From assembly GCA_002682825.1 (NCBI GenBank), contig NOKP01000011.1:124420-188419 (forward strand): a DNA stretch of 64,000 nt, given 5' to 3'. Each line of letters begins with the position of its first letter. The stretch's first letter is position 1. The translations under genes and the position numbers were made by a program. Below, one piece after another: positions 1-14,600 of the stretch. Origin of the DNA: Neonectria sp. B-13. Its lineage: Eukaryota > Ascomycota > Sordariomycetes > Hypocreales > Nectriaceae. The notes beneath the pieces were generated by a model. That model searched no databases and was not told the origin of the DNA. It worked only from the letters and a program-made list of their open reading frames with translations.

Positions 1-184
1 AAGGAGACGATCGAGGTTCCCGGTACGTCTCCACGTACATGAAGAATCTCCAAGACACCCAGAAGCTAACGATGAAACAGGTTCTGTGCTTCTCCTCGCT
101 CAACATCGCAACGAGCCTCTTGGTCTGCGCAATGTGCACGCGAGGACCTCGCATTCCTCCATCCCCGCCGGCTTTCCGGTGGAG

Positions 185-2159
185 ATGCCCAGGACCTCGA
201 CTTCGTCAGCCCCCGCCGATCCACCGCCCGTGGCTCAGGAGGTAGATGACGGAAAGAAGAAGACCGGCGACGGCACAATAATCTTGGAGCCGCAACCCGA
301 AGAATCCGGCAACGATCCCCTCAACTGGCCCGGCTGGCGACGAGATGTCGCCCTGCTGTCTCTCGGCTTCTATTGCATGATCGGCGGTGGAGTTACTCCC
401 CTTCTCGCCGCTGGCTTCACTGATGTCGCGGAAACGTACGATGTCGAGGTTGAGACGGTCGCCCTTACCACCGGACTCTACATGATGGGACTCGGTGTAG
501 GTTCTGTAATCATGTCGCCCACAGCGATTCTCTATGGGAAACGCCCCGTCTACCTCGCCAGTTCCATCCTCTTCATTGGCATGTCAATCTGGGCAGCCGC
601 GTCCCCGTCGTTCAACTCCCTCCTAATAGCCAGAGTCTTCCAGGGCATCGCCGTCAGCCCTGTTGAGTGTCTCCCTTCTGCCACGATCGCTGAAATCTTC
701 TTCCTGCATGAGCGAGCATTTCGAATTGGTATCTACACTTTGTTGCTGCTCGGTGGCAAGAACTTGATTCCCCTGGTCAGCGCGGTCATCATCGGTCCTC
801 TGGGGTGGCGATGGGTCTTCTGGTAAGTACACTTCACACACTCTGACGATATGGTCAATGTCTAAAACAAGCAGGATCTTGGCGATGGTCGTGGCTTTCG
901 GCTTCGTCCTTCTCTTTCTGTTCGTCCCCGAGACGTTCTGGGACAGGGCACCACATCCCAAGACCAGGTCCAAACATGAGTCTAGGAGACCAAGCTTTCT
1001 CCACCGGCATTCGTCCCGGCATGCCTCGGGCCACATGACTCCTCATGAGCATCCGGCAGAAATCGATCTGGCGACTCCTGCCTCTCCAGGTGCGGCACGG
1101 AAGCACAGAGACGTTCATGTTGGATTTGCTCCCGAAACGCAACCATCTATGGGCACCGCTGAAGCCAAGGAGAACCATCCTTCTTCCCCGGCCAGTCATG
1201 GCCTTACCGCGGTACCTCCAGCCCATGGCGTTGATGCCTCAAAGGTTGATATATCAGCCTCCCCTTACTTTAGCAGTGCGACGGGAAGTGAATCCAACGT
1301 CAACTATTTCCAAGGACACAACTTGGACAATGAGAGGATCCCTGCGTCAAAGCTCAGGGGCCCACCCACGGTCAAGGCCTACACACACAACCTCCGACAG
1401 CAACCGCCCAAGTCGTTCACTCAACAACTTAGACCTTGGCACGGCCGTCTCAACAACGACAAATGGTTCAAGGTCATGCTGAGACCGTTTGTCCTGTTCG
1501 CGTACCCCGCGGTCTTGTGGTCCGCTGGCGTGTATGCTTGCTCGGTGGGATGGCTGATTGTCGTATCCGAGTCCATGGCCATGATCTATCGCAAACCAGA
1601 ATTATACAACTTCGACGCCCTCCAAACCGGCCTGGTCTACATTTCTCCCTTCCTCGGTGGCATTCTCGGCACCGGCGTGGCTGGAAAAATCAGCGATATT
1701 ATCGTTAAGGCCATGGCACGGCGCAACGGCGGCCTGTATGAGCCCGAGTTTCGCCTCGTTATGGCGATTCCCATTCTCATCACCACATGTATAGGACTTA
1801 TGGGCTTTGGATGGTCGGCCGACGAGCGGGACCATTGGATGGTCCCCACCATCTTCTTTGGAATCATTTCGTTTGGGTGCTCGTTGGGCTCGACGACCGC
1901 CATCACATTTTGCGTGGACAGCTACCGCCAATATGCCGGGGAAGCGCTGGTGACCCTGAACTTCTCCAAGAACATCTTGCATGGGCTAGTGTTCAGTCTC
2001 TTTGTGACTCATTGGCTTAACGCGGATGGGCCAAAGCAGGTGTACATCTGGATCGGTATCATCCAGCTGATCTTGATGCTATCCACGATTCCCATGTACA
2101 TCTATGGAAAGAGGGCCCGCATGTGGACGGTACGCATGAACTTGATGGAGAAGCTCTAG
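185..2159 (+). CDS. MFS transporter with a long central loop
   Basis: Exons 185-822 and 875-2159 join to 640 residues. The intron has donor GTAAGT and acceptor GCAG, and the join restores a continuous TM6 (WRWVFW then ILAMVVAF). The start is the first in-frame ATG; an upstream spliced exon cannot be excluded because the window begins here. About six hydrophobic segments occupy residues 50-235 and end in PETFWDR. A hydrophilic, proline- and histidine-rich loop of roughly 175 residues (about 238-414) follows, then a second hydrophobic half beginning near RPFVLFAYPAVLW. The N-terminal DPLNWPGWRRD motif is common in fungal drug/H+ antiporter-like MFS proteins (Hol1/Tpo1-like group). It is inferred to be a plasma-membrane exporter or solute transporter; the substrate cannot be read from sequence. 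The next gene is ELP6, 450 bp downstream on the same strand, and is unrelated. Confidence 0.88.
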
Positions 2160-2612
2160 AACTTTGATATTGGCGTTTTTGGTGGAGTGTTTGCACACTT
2201 TGATGAGTATAGATTATCATTTTATACCGGGGTGTTCTGGGCGCATTCAGCATGACGGTTCTTACAAGGAGAAATAAATGGCAATCCTGCCGTAGAAGAG
2301 AGGGGCATGTCGTGGGCGTTCAGGGTCAAGCATTGGGGCCGGTTTCCTAGAAAACATAAATGGTATCTACCTATATTAAAGCTTATCACTAAATCAAGAA
2401 GTGCCAACATGTACCAAGAACTCATTTCTTGAGAGTGATAGGTGCTACGCTTCCTGGATAGAGTGAGACACCTTCACAGTGCGGGTGAATACTCTATCCT
2501 CACAGTCCCCACCCCCACCAAGGTGCCTCCCACCCATGTCACACCCCTCCACTCGCACAGTACTACAACCGCAAGTAAAAACACATAATATCGACAACAC
2601 TCACCAAGTATC
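2160..2612. other. Intergenic: MFS 3' end and ELP6 promoter
   Basis: No coding signal was seen. Positions 2500-2600 are C/A-rich and probably form the ELP6 leader. Confidence 0.5.
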
Positions 2613-3512
2613 ATGTCATCCTCATCGCGGATCCCGCCGCTACTGGAGCCGTACCTCTCCCTCCCGCCCGAGGCGTCTCTCATCCTTCTCACCAGCGTCC
2701 TGGGCGCCAGCTCCAACTGGCTCGTCCTCAGGCACGTGTACTCGTACCTGCGCGGGGCGGCGGCGGGTGAGGACAGGGACACTGGCGTCGTGCTGGTGAG
2801 CTTTCTACGAGACGGGGCGTTTTGGAGAGATGGCGCGGCCAAGATGGTGAGTCTTTCCTCGCAGGTGTCAAGGCGGCGTGAGAACTGATCCTCCGGGAAA
2901 CGCTGCAGGGCCTCGACTTAGATGCCCTCGCCAGAGCGGGACGGTTCGTCTTCGTGGATGGCTTGACGGGCTTGGTCGCGGGGGATGCGCCGCCGGCTTC
3001 GGGCAAGGAGAGGGTTCTTCGGGGCAGCAAGTTGCCCGACGTCAAGAAGGAGCTCGAGGCCGCTGTGGCAGACCTTGGGACTGCTCGCAAGGTCCTCGTC
3101 GTCGACCAGCTCGACGCGCTGCTGGCCATCACCGACGAGACGACCACCAGCCTCACGCTGGCAAACCTCATCCTCTCCCTCCGCAGCGTACGTTGGCCCG
3201 CTCTATTCTTCAGAGGCTTCCACCCGCTAACATCGGCGTAAGCTCGTCCACAGCACGGTGGTAACCATGGCCGCGGACACGCCGCTGACGGGCGCGCAGG
3301 CGACGACGCTGGAGCGCGAGCACGCGAGCCTGGTGCTCTCGACGGCGCACGCGGCGGATGCGGTGGCGGCGCTGCGGATGCTGGACACGGGCACGGCGCG
3401 GGATGTCAGCGGCGTGGTGCGGCTGACGGGGCCCGGCGTCGGCGAGCCGGGGGAGTTTCTGTACCACGTTGCTGCGGATGGCGGCGTGAAGGTTTTCGAG
3501 AGGGGGGCATGA
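2613..3512 (+). CDS. ELP6: Elongator complex subunit Elp6
   Basis: Exons 2613-2846, 2909-3187 and 3243-3512 give 260 residues, close to the usual family length. All three exons join at codon boundaries, with donors GTGAGT and GTACGT. The protein has the RecA-like ATPase fold pattern of Elp6: residues 1-40 (PEASLILLTSVLGASSNWL), then a hydrophobic strand FVFVDGLTGL and a Walker B-like strand VLVVDQLDALL. No Walker A motif is visible, as is known for Elp6. In other fungi Elp6 forms the Elp4-Elp5-Elp6 ring that binds tRNA and supports wobble-uridine (mcm5/ncm5) modification by Elongator. The assignment rests on overall pattern and length. The third exon is markedly GC-rich (many GCG codons). Confidence 0.85.
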
Positions 3513-4175
3513 ATCCAGGAGGGACTGGTGTGTGTATGAGTAGCTATGGGTTGGGTGCGGAGGGAGGATATAACTTGGGTGTTGGGTGGGATGGATACAA
3601 TGCGACGTTGGGACAGAAAAGAAAACATCATGGCCTGGGTTGGGATAGAACTGGATATTGGAAACCCCGCTGCGATCGTGGGATAGAGATCAAACGGCTC
3701 AGTGCAATTAATACCAGACACCGTTCAACATTCACTGCGAACTTCCACAAAGGACTGAATCGACAGCCATCCTCACACCAACTACCCCTCATCCCCTCTC
3801 TCCTCGAGCAGCAAGGGAACGTTCATGCAGAATCAAGATGCCATTTCAGAACCTCGTAACCGAATCCCTATGGAATCTCAGAAAAGCAAAGGGTCCTTTT
3901 TATCCTTGCTCAAACATGTAAAACACCATGCCCATGCTCCAGCCGCCCCGTTCGGTCCGTCGTCCACGCGACCCGCCCGTTTCCCAGTCACCACAAAGCC
4001 ACCACCAGCCCGATGATTCCGTTGTCGAATCCCCCATTCTTTTGTTTTTCACTTCGGCATTGTCGCCGTTTCCCGCGGGCACGCGCGCGCGATTGTTCCG
4101 TTCACAGGGTCGAGGAGGGGCAGGAGAGGGAAGGGCGATGAGGAAGCGAGGGGGTTAGAGGGTTGCGGTCCCCGT
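3513..4175. other. Convergent intergenic region between ELP6 and eL37
   Basis: It should contain the 3' ends of two genes that face each other. No coding, RNA or repeat signal stands out. Confidence 0.5.
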
Positions 4176-5514
<1,339 letters not shown>

Positions 5515-8219
5515 TCAAGGCCATTCTGTAGGTCCAATAGTTGTTCCAGTGGGGACTTTGAGCTTGACCGCCGTGTTGTTCAAGTCCAAGGTGCTCAGGG
5601 CAGCCTCGTTTCCCCACCAGTCTGGGTGGCTGGCACTCGTCAGGTACAGCGTGAAGAAAATGACCATGGTCGACATAATGAGACCGCAGTCCAACGCTGC
5701 CGACGTGATGTAGTTGTACTGCAGCCACCATCCGGTGTAGCGTCGCTTGATGTAATAGTTGAAGAAGGTACCAGCCATGCCCCAGCAGAGATAGATGTAG
5801 ACACTCGCCGGGGGCAGCATGTTGGAGCCGCCGTAGATGAGCGGAGTGCACACGTAGCGCCAGATTGATCGGGGCCACTTGCGGGCAAGGAGCCAGGTGA
5901 TGACAGGGGTAACAGCACCAACGAGCCAGAACCACTGGAGAGAAGAATAAATGGCATCGCCACTGAAGATTCGGGCGGGACCGATAGCTCCCCAGATGAC
6001 TGAAGCCGTGTAGAAGACTCGACCGCCAGGGCAAGTGTAGTTGTTTTCCTGTTCAAGCGAGCACACGTCGGGGATGTGACCCAGGGCCCAGTTCATAACG
6101 CAAATCTGAACAACGGCGGACCACAGGGACGCGACCAGCTGAGAGAAGAACATAACTCGAGGCGGGACCTTCATGTAGTGGCCAAGCTTGAGGTCCTGGG
6201 CAAAGTACAGAGCCTGGGTCATGCAGATGTAGCCGTAGTTCTTAAACATCATCATGGCTACAGGACGTCCTGGGACCATGTATCCGATAATAAATTCCGT
6301 CAAGACGTTGAGGCCGAGTTGGATATTGGTGATGGCCTGAACGAGACCAATAGGAATGAGCCAGACAATGGGGATCAGCATGCAGACGAGAAAGGCCCAC
6401 GCAGGGAACCCAGTAGGATAGCCTGCAACGACACCGAACGAGATGGAGACCATGACGATGAAAAGAGCTGTTTTCATGTTAGCACGGACGATTCCAGCCA
6501 CTTATCAAGAGTATTCCTGCCAACATACCAGCGTACCACCAATCTTCCACATCGCGGTATTTCTTCATCAAGCGCATATGAACATCATCCTCCTGGTGAC
6601 GGGCGAGCCTGAACTGCTTCCAGATTTCCTGGCCGTGGTACAGAGCGACGTGAACGACGACAGCGGTAACGGCGGCAAAGGAGAGGCCATAGGCCATGGC
6701 AAATTGGGTTGGGAGGAAGAGGGGCGAGTATTCCTTGTATGCTGTCTCGTTGAAGTAGAAGTTGTCATCCAGAATTCGAGAAACGTTGTAGATGGCGCCG
6801 GTGTTGTCATACGACTCGGACGACTGAACGGGGAAGTAATCGGCGTACCATGTGCCCGAGAAGTGGATTCCCATGGAGATGCAGATGAAGAAGACGATAA
6901 TTCCCACCAGGACGTTGGCGAGTGCATAAAAGGGAGGAATCAGGGGCGATGCCAGGTACCCGCTGTACACGGTCCAGTCGAAGGAAGTAGGCATCAGGCC
7001 GTATCCAGACAAACCACCAAAGATCTTGTTGATGGTGACGTTTTTGGGGGCAACCCAGCAAACCCAGGTGAAGTAGGAGAGGCCCTTGAAAATCCAGCCA
7101 GGGAACCAATACCACACAAAACCGGCGCATCCAACAATAAGAAACCACCTGTACCGAGCAATCTTCCAGCCATTGGTCTTGGTGGGGTCAGAACCCGAGT
7201 GGTCGTGGAGAGTGTAGAACAGGGCGCAGTTGACGAGGTCGGAAGGCCAGATCATGGCAGCAGGCCACACCAGGAAGCGGCGGGCCATGCCTGCGAGGCC
7301 GTAGCCGGTGCAGAGGGTGGTGACGCCGAATAGAAGCTGGAAACCCCATCCAAAGTGCTGGCCGTAGAAAAGCTGCTGGGCGAGAAGAACATCGGTGGCA
7401 TAGAGAACACCACCACCATAAGCAGCCTTAGGATAGAGTTAGCGACTTGCCATGGGCTTTGGGGTGGAGATTATGGAGATGTGGAGGTAAAACGAAGGGG
7501 GAGACGAGAGTAACTTACGTTAGACATGGCAACAATCACTACATGCTCCTTGTAGTTAAACTTGCCCGGCTTGAGGTTGAACTTGAGGCCGTACAAGTTC
7601 CACTCGCGGTCGGGCATAACGAGGTCCCAGCCGAGGCCGATAGGATAAGCGACGAGCTGAACGACGTAGGTGGTGATGGAGACGCTGGGGTTGCGCAGAG
7701 AGAAGAGCATGTTGACGCCAGAGCCGATGGTGCAAAGGATCATGCCAATGACCCAGGCGCGGATGGTGTTGGCAGGCAAGTCGACATCGAAGTTGCGGAC
7801 AACGGCTCGTACCTATTGAGAACAGGAATTAATCAATCAATCGGTCCATCGCAACCCGACACATATGACCCAGCCGATGCCATCTGCGATGTCGCATCTA
7901 GTGCTAGGATCGCGAGGCATTGGCAGCAACTCGGGCGGGCGGGCAGGTGGGCGCATACCTCGGGATACGGGCTGTTGTCCTCCATGAGCGCATGCTCAAT
8001 CTCGATGCCCTTCTCGGCATTTCCAGTAGCGATGGCGGCGTCGACATCGGTGAGGTCGTCGATGGGCAGGTTGGGATCGAGCTTGTGGGCCTTTTCGAAT
8101 TGCTTGAGGTGCTCGAAAGTGTCGACGCCCGAGGCAGCGGCGGCAGCGGCTTCGAGAGGGCCGGGCAACGGGGTGATGTCCTCGGCCTCGTGGCGCTTGC
8201 GGAAGATGGACGGCACCAT
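5515..8219 (-). CDS. OPT-family oligopeptide transporter
   Basis: Four exons (8219-7959, 7812-7519, 7426-6529, 6467-5515) give 801 residues, normal for the OPT family. The start is the first in-frame ATG. The third intron (6468-6528) has donor GTATGT, a GCTAAC branch site and acceptor ACAG; it removes a stretch that would otherwise read on in frame. Two peptide-transporter-clade motifs are visible: FNLKPGKFNYKEHVVI (NPG-type motif) and MKVPPR (the KIPPR motif). Many hydrophobic segments run along the whole length, and the soluble N-terminus of about 100 residues is Ala- and acidic-rich. OPT proteins import tetra/pentapeptides, and some members take glutathione, with protons across the plasma membrane. 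The glutathione S-transferase-like gene lies 2.5 kb upstream on the same strand, with no evidence of a link. Confidence 0.95.
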
Positions 8220-10702
8220 GGTGTTTTTGACGCCCGTGAGCCTTGGGGGAGGATAATCGTGGGAGGAGTTGCGATGCGATGGCAGAGGAAGGAAAACGAA
8301 GCGAAGCAAAGAAGAGGGCCAAGCGACGTGTAGCAGCCAAGCGGGCTTGGTTATACAAAGACCACCTTCAGACTTGACCGGGCTGACCCAGCGTAGGACG
8401 AGTGAGCACGGGCGAGGAGAAGAGAGAGAGCCTGAGGGTGCCCCCCCGCGAAGGCGATAGAGATTGGCACCGGCAGGCTAAGCTATTGGAGCCCTTGGAG
8501 GTGGGTTGACGACGGTTGACGGCACCGGGCACTAGACGATCCCAGACATGGTGGGACACGCTCAGGACGCCCGCGAGGTTCTGGCTTCTGAGTACGGATC
8601 CGGGTCCGGTTGTGACAGGCCCAAAGAAGACTGGCTTACCGGGGGTCTCGGGGGGCGACGAAGGTTGTGTTCTGGAAGATGTGTGTGGTGTGGATGTCGA
8701 CAGTGAGTCTTTCTGTGGGATAGGTTGGAGAGGGAGAAAGAGAGCGCTGTTGAGGGTGCAGACTGCGGGCTGGGCGCTGCTGGCTAGGTACTATCGCGAA
8801 ACGGCACCATTCGGTTCACGGACACCTTCCTTGTTGGGCATAGGCGCCACCGGGGTGGGCGACTGAGCTGGGGTCCAGTTTCTGCGAGCCTGCGAAGTCC
8901 TGAGACAAGGGTCGAAGGAAGCGCCACAGGCCGCTTGTAACTGGAGGCCACTGTAGCTGCATCTGCTGGGCGCTGCTCTGGCGTTGGCCGGTGCTTGTGC
9001 CTGGGGTCCCAGATTCGGACCTTTTGTTCGCGACTCCTCCGTAAGATTCCACAGTGCCTTGATCACGTACATGTGCAGTATCAGACTCACCAAGATACTA
9101 GTTACTGGCACACATCAGGCCAAGGAACTACACCACATACGCCGACTTCTTTCTCGGCATCGTCAGACAATCAATCATCAATCGTCTTGGCCATGGCATG
9201 GCATGGCATGGCAGCACGCCCGCCGCACGCCATTCCATCCCCCGTGTCAGAGCCAATCACCTGCGCTCCAGATGGACTTCGCACTTCATACTTCAAGGGC
9301 CGCCTTATCTTCCATCCCACCTGGGATTAGCTTCGGACCGCGAGATGGCGTCTCAGCCGGGTGGTGATTTTTCTTGGGGGCTGTGCTAATCATCAGGAGA
9401 ACTCCATCAGGGACAGGCCTCAATTGTTCCACTTACGAAGTACTCCCTACGCATGATGCCATCCCCAGGTTTTGGCAGCAATCAATTCCGCGACTGGCCA
9501 GGGGATGGACTCGTCGTTATTATTTGCTGTCATAGCATACAACACCTATCTATTATTCAACGTTCGCTTTCATATCCTCAGGCCCAGCTCCCCGGCAGTT
9601 GTAACCGAGAAACGTGGTACGCCACTAATTGATGTGTGTACTTTGTACTCTTATTCCGCCCGACACGATACAACCCTTGTGAGAAGCTTCATATATGTTT
9701 CCCATCTTGCCATCCTCTCCTCTACCTCAACCTCATGAACCCTGCCCCGTTCATTCCATTATTCAAAATGCACTGATGATGATGCCTAGAACTATTGTCG
9801 AGAGGTACAGTACGACGCGAGGTAGGGTCCCTGCGCGACTCGAGCAAAAGGCCCTGTCCCCATCCGTCACAGGGCGAACTTTTGTTTTCCACCGCCGCGC
9901 TGGCTGCCCGGCCTCTCCGATACTCCGATCCCTCGCGAAACACACAATGTCTGCTCTGCTTTGCTCGCTCACTCGCCCGAAGCCCGCCTGGGGAATCGAC
10001 AGAATCGTCCGTGGCGCACCCTTTCTGCCGACCGCCCAGTGGCCGTCGGCCGACGGGCCGTCTGCGTCTCCGACGACTGGGAACTTTTGTTTGCCAAACA
10101 GACGCTTCGCCAGCCAAGTGTCAGCCGTTATGTACGTAAACATGACCGACAACACCCCGGAGCCTCATCTTCGGTGTAGGAACTTTTTGATCCCATCATG
10201 ATCCTCCACATGCGTCGAGTCGATGAATTCGCCTCCCCAGTAACACGCTGGGAGTCGCGGTCTAAGACTTCGCCAAGTAAGAGACCAACAATCTTAAACG
10301 ACTAAATGCACCTCTGTTCAGGGATATCTCCTCGAGATGCATGAAGATCCCGGTTTCATTTAATAACAACTTCTCGTATAACTACCACGTTCGCTAGGAT
10401 TTCTCTTCTTCTTCTTCTTCACGTGAAGATCTCTGTTATCAACGCACAACTCGAGTCGCCAGGATTTGCTTCACTAATCGGCAAATACACAGATCAACAT
10501 CCAAATATTCTGTCACTTCTGTGTGTCACAAAATTCGTCTTGGCCCGATTATGTTTGGCCTGCATCTATTACGTCCGATGATTCTAGATACTCGACAGTC
10601 GCCGGTCAAGTCCATCCAGGTTCTGAATATTCCTCTTCACAACTCGCTGTAATTCACAGGTCTAGGCCGAAACTTCATGCTGCAAGTTACCACCAGGCTC
10701 AT
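8220..10702. other. OPT promoter region and gene-free interval
   Basis: About 2.5 kb without a supportable gene; the open frames lack ATG starts, splice consistency and family motifs. It includes the likely OPT promoter (8220-8800), a GGCAT pentamer run at 9190-9212, a TACGAAGTA element at 9434-9442 and a CTT run at about 10400. Confidence 0.5.
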
Positions 10703-11613
10703 TTATATGGTATCAAAATCCGAAACCTTCCCCAGGGAGTCGTCCCAGGTTGTCGGTCTCCCGCTGGTGGCCCTCTTCCACTCGGGCGTCGCAATGACAG
10801 AGCGCGCATACGCTTGTACCTCCTTTGGTAGCAAGTCCTCTCGATCCACTTCCATCAGACGCGCTGTCAATGCCGTTACGTGTGCGTCCAGAATCGTGGG
10901 CTGATCTCCGAATATCCACGTCCTTCCCCGGTTGTGATCCTTGAGAACCTCCACCAGCTCGTGCATGAATTCCAAAGCACCCTCCTCTGCCTGGGTGACA
11001 TTGTCCGGATCAAGGGAACTGCTGTTCGTGGCTTCGTGGCTCATAAATCGTTAGCGGTACCGCGAAACGTATGTGTAGTCACTTACAAGATACTGCTGAT
11101 TTCAAGCGCCCGTCGGTACTTTGGGGACAGGCCGTTCTTCTCGAGAAACGCCGCAGCTTCATTGGGAAGGCCGTACTGCCGGTCCTCTGCTGATATTACC
11201 AGCGGAAGAGCCTGGACGGAGTATATCTTTTCCATGAGGCCCAGGATGACTTCCTCGTGTTCCTCTGGCATCAGTTCCGGCTGCCTCTTGCAAAGCCATC
11301 GTGCAATTGCCCGACTATCGTCCAGGGAAGCCGGCAATGCAGGAGACGTCAGCACGGGTACCTGCAACATGACAAGTCAGCCCACGTTCCACACACAAAG
11401 CGTATGGGATAGGGAATGGACCTGGCCCTTGGTGTTAACCAGTGTCAGATATGGCTCTGAGAGGTGGTCTTCCTTGTGCAAGTTGACCAGTCTGACCTTC
11501 AGTCTCGGCGCCGCATCAGGGTTAAGCGACTCTCCGAGCACAAACCCGAAGCGCACAATAAGCGAGTAGAGTGAGAAGGGGAAGTAATGGAGGGTGTATA
11601 CAGGCTCCGCCAT
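10703..11613 (-). CDS. Glutathione S-transferase-like protein
   Basis: Exons 11613-11422, 11361-11087 and 11039-10703 give 267 residues. The start MAEPVYTLHYFPFSLYSL begins a thioredoxin-like N-terminal half (about residues 1-85): a beta strand, then LVNTKGQVPVLTSPALPASLDDSRAIARWL, which matches the GST pattern of a cis-proline strand followed by a D/E-S-R/A-I helix. The C-terminal half is helical and contains WIFGDQPTILDAHVTALTARL, the GST motif with the conserved Asp capping a helix. It probably conjugates glutathione to electrophiles or belongs to a pathway-specific fungal GST subgroup; the substrate is unknown. Introns use GTCCAT (weak) and GTAAGT donors. The exon 1-2 join is in phase zero and supported mainly by continuity of the fold. 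Confidence 0.85.
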
Positions 11614-14600
11614 CGCGATGGTGTTTTCCTGTGTACAGATTTCAAGCAAACACAACCGGGGCAGGTGGGATGATGATCTAGGTATACTTCGACTAGTTTT
11701 TAGACAGACAAAGGAAACGGGTTCGCAAGTTACGTATGCAAAGAACAGGCGACGATCGTCCAAAAGTGGAGCTGTTAGCTGAGACGCGGTTTCATCCTGG
11801 AGTCGACCGACACCCACCAAGTGGCACCAACCAAACGCCTCCATTCGGGTTCTCAGTCTCCCACAACCCGCAAACAAAACTGGCCGAATTGTTAAACCGG
11901 CAATGCGCTTTTTATCCACACAAGACAACAGGGGATTGTGTGTATTTCATAGGTCAATTGGAAGCAACGCAGTATAATTCCCCCTGCTGAAGCCCGAGAA
12001 AATGGGTATTCGCAAAGTCATCCAGGTCTGTCGAAGAAACAAGATCGGATCCAACCTTATCTCGCGGGGTATTATACGTCATCGACCAGACCCCCAGACA
12101 CTAGTCTGGGTAATGTACCAAGGAATGCACGACAACTGTCAATCACTCAGCCGAAGTAGATTCCAGACCTAGACTAGGTAACTCTTATGCAGGTTGCTCT
12201 TACCGACACACCTTTAAAATAGTTCGCCTTGCTGATTTTATCGAATGTCATATCGAGATACCCCCCTCTCTTCTCGACCCGAATAGCACGCCCAATTTCG
12301 TAACTCCCATCAATAAGCTCTCAATTTTCAGTGTTGTCATGATTCTTCGCCCAGGTTTGGACCTTTACTCGATTATGTGTTGGATGCGTCCTGAACTGTG
12401 TTGGGGTGACGGTTCGTCGTCGTCGCTGGTTTATTCTCAAATCTTAGTTACCAGTGGCTTTAGCCATGCATAAACTCTTTGAATGTAGCCATATACATGC
12501 CATAGTCTTTTTGAACTGACCGATTATATCTTGTGGTCTGAGAGGTAGTAGGATGATAATCCGTGGTTGTTCAGGCACTTACCGTCTGCCACATCTCCCA
12601 GTTAAGGAGAAGTGCCATGCGGTCTTTACGAACATTCTTCCACATTCGAAAAAGATCAGATTTCTCAGAACGAGACGCGGCTTATATCGTGGTAAAGTAC
12701 CATTGGAGACTTGTCAGACATTCATGTTTCTATTACAGCCATCGCCACTATGTACTAACTGTGGGTGATGTTGTCAGGACTATAGCATTGACGTGGATTT
12801 ACCAGCGTCAGGAGCCGACTATGGGGATATTTAGTTGTTGCTCTGTAACTCATCTAACTAGCTAGATTCACTCCTATGTCTTCGATGAAACAGACACACA
12901 CCTAGATACCGCTGTCATAGGCCTTGCCTGTTGTGTTCACATGTATCCCATTGTTTCGCACATTTCTTGTTTTGCCTGCCTTTCCTCCAGAACAGTAAAG
13001 CCATCGCAACCAGAAACCTGTCAGTGTCACTCGGGTCTACGTTAGCCACAGTTATGTTAAGGGAACTCGGAAGACCTAAAGGCCTACGTACAATCGAAAA
13101 TGCACAACAATTACTATCAAGCACTTGGCAGGCACGCATCTTCTAGGTTGGAGTTGGGGTTACTACTCCGAACCAACATTAGGCAAGCCCTAGACTCCCA
13201 TGGCTCGCATCCACCTAAACAGTTTCACGAATCACAGTAAGTACACGTGGGGGGATATCCATTCCAGCTGATCATCTTCATGACTGTTCTTTTGAGGAAG
13301 TCTTATAATCAGTTCCAGTTTTCCGTGGGAACGAGGATCTTGACACACGTCCAGCCATACGAGACATCCTGAGAATATTAATTAAAAAACACGATACTCT
13401 TCGTTAAACTGACACGTTCTCGGCCTTCCCAAGCTCCGAGTTGCGTTAAGAAATTCGTGTTTTTGTCATTCGTTGTCAACCTTCCAGCCGTGCCTCTAAG
13501 ACTTCAACCCGAGACACACTCGGCGTGACCGCCAACAGCTCATCATTGATAGCTCACCTGTGTTCTCAATGGGGGTTCTCTCACCTTGGGTTTGTACTGA
13601 CTGCGGTCCCCTTCGTTCCCTCTATATTGTCCACCGTTCGCGACCCCTTGAGATTGACAACAGCTGCCAATGCTAAATAACAGAGCTAGGCCATGGTAGC
13701 AATCGGCCAACAGTAACTACTCTGCTACTATGTTCCTTCCGACTTCTCCAAGCTCTGCTACCTAGGTCGAAGTGGTATTATATCAATCAAAGTCAATTTG
13801 AAGCCCTGGAGCGATGCCATCCTCTTTCCCCTTACCTATTGGCCTATCTGCAAAACCAAGAGCAACGATCCAATCACTCGGCCACAGGAACCCCAGCCTT
13901 GAACCAGATACACCGGACGTTCCCACCGAAGTAGCTGACCGTCCCCGCATATGCACCTTTCGACTCCCGTCTACCAGCCGGCATAGACCCCAGCCCAATA
14001 TTTTGCTATCACTCCGTCCCCGCAAGAAGACGTGGCATGATTCCCCTCACGGCGCAAAATTATGATCACCTTTGGTGTTCGATCCAGCCACTTAGACCGG
14101 GGCACCTAGCCGTTCACCTGCGTGCGTGGCTGCCGCTTGAGTGTTTGGGGTTAGAACATGGCGTATTGGCAAAATACTTCGTACAGGTCACAAAGTGGCG
14201 TCTCTCGGGTGATGCAGCCAAGCCATGAGGCCCCGTCTTGTCTAGAGTGATGTATTCGGTGGTACTTCTTGTGCTGGGGTTGCTTCCGATGCAGGAGAGG
14301 GCGGGTGCGTGGTTGCTTAGACCAGCATAGCGGTGACGCCTTGGCGGTCCAACTTAACGTTGGAATTTAAGGAGATAGATAAGCCAGGGGATTGAGGATG
14401 GTGAGAATAACCGACGTTTCGAGCCTCTACTTTATGTTCTAAAGTCTTTGTGTTCTGAAGTCTTTGTGTTGTCAACCAACTATTAGCGAGAACTTTCGAT
14501 TCTTCAAGATATCAGTAGTAACAGCATTTACTGAGACGTCGAAATGTTATCATGAATAACACCAGAAAATGATACCGATATCTCGAGATCTCCTTCGTGA

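Noticed and set aside
86..184. Extension of the MFS protein upstream of 185
   Set aside because: The frame is open but its first codon is GTG, not ATG, and the added residues do not look like a conserved N-terminus; 185 is the first in-frame ATG.
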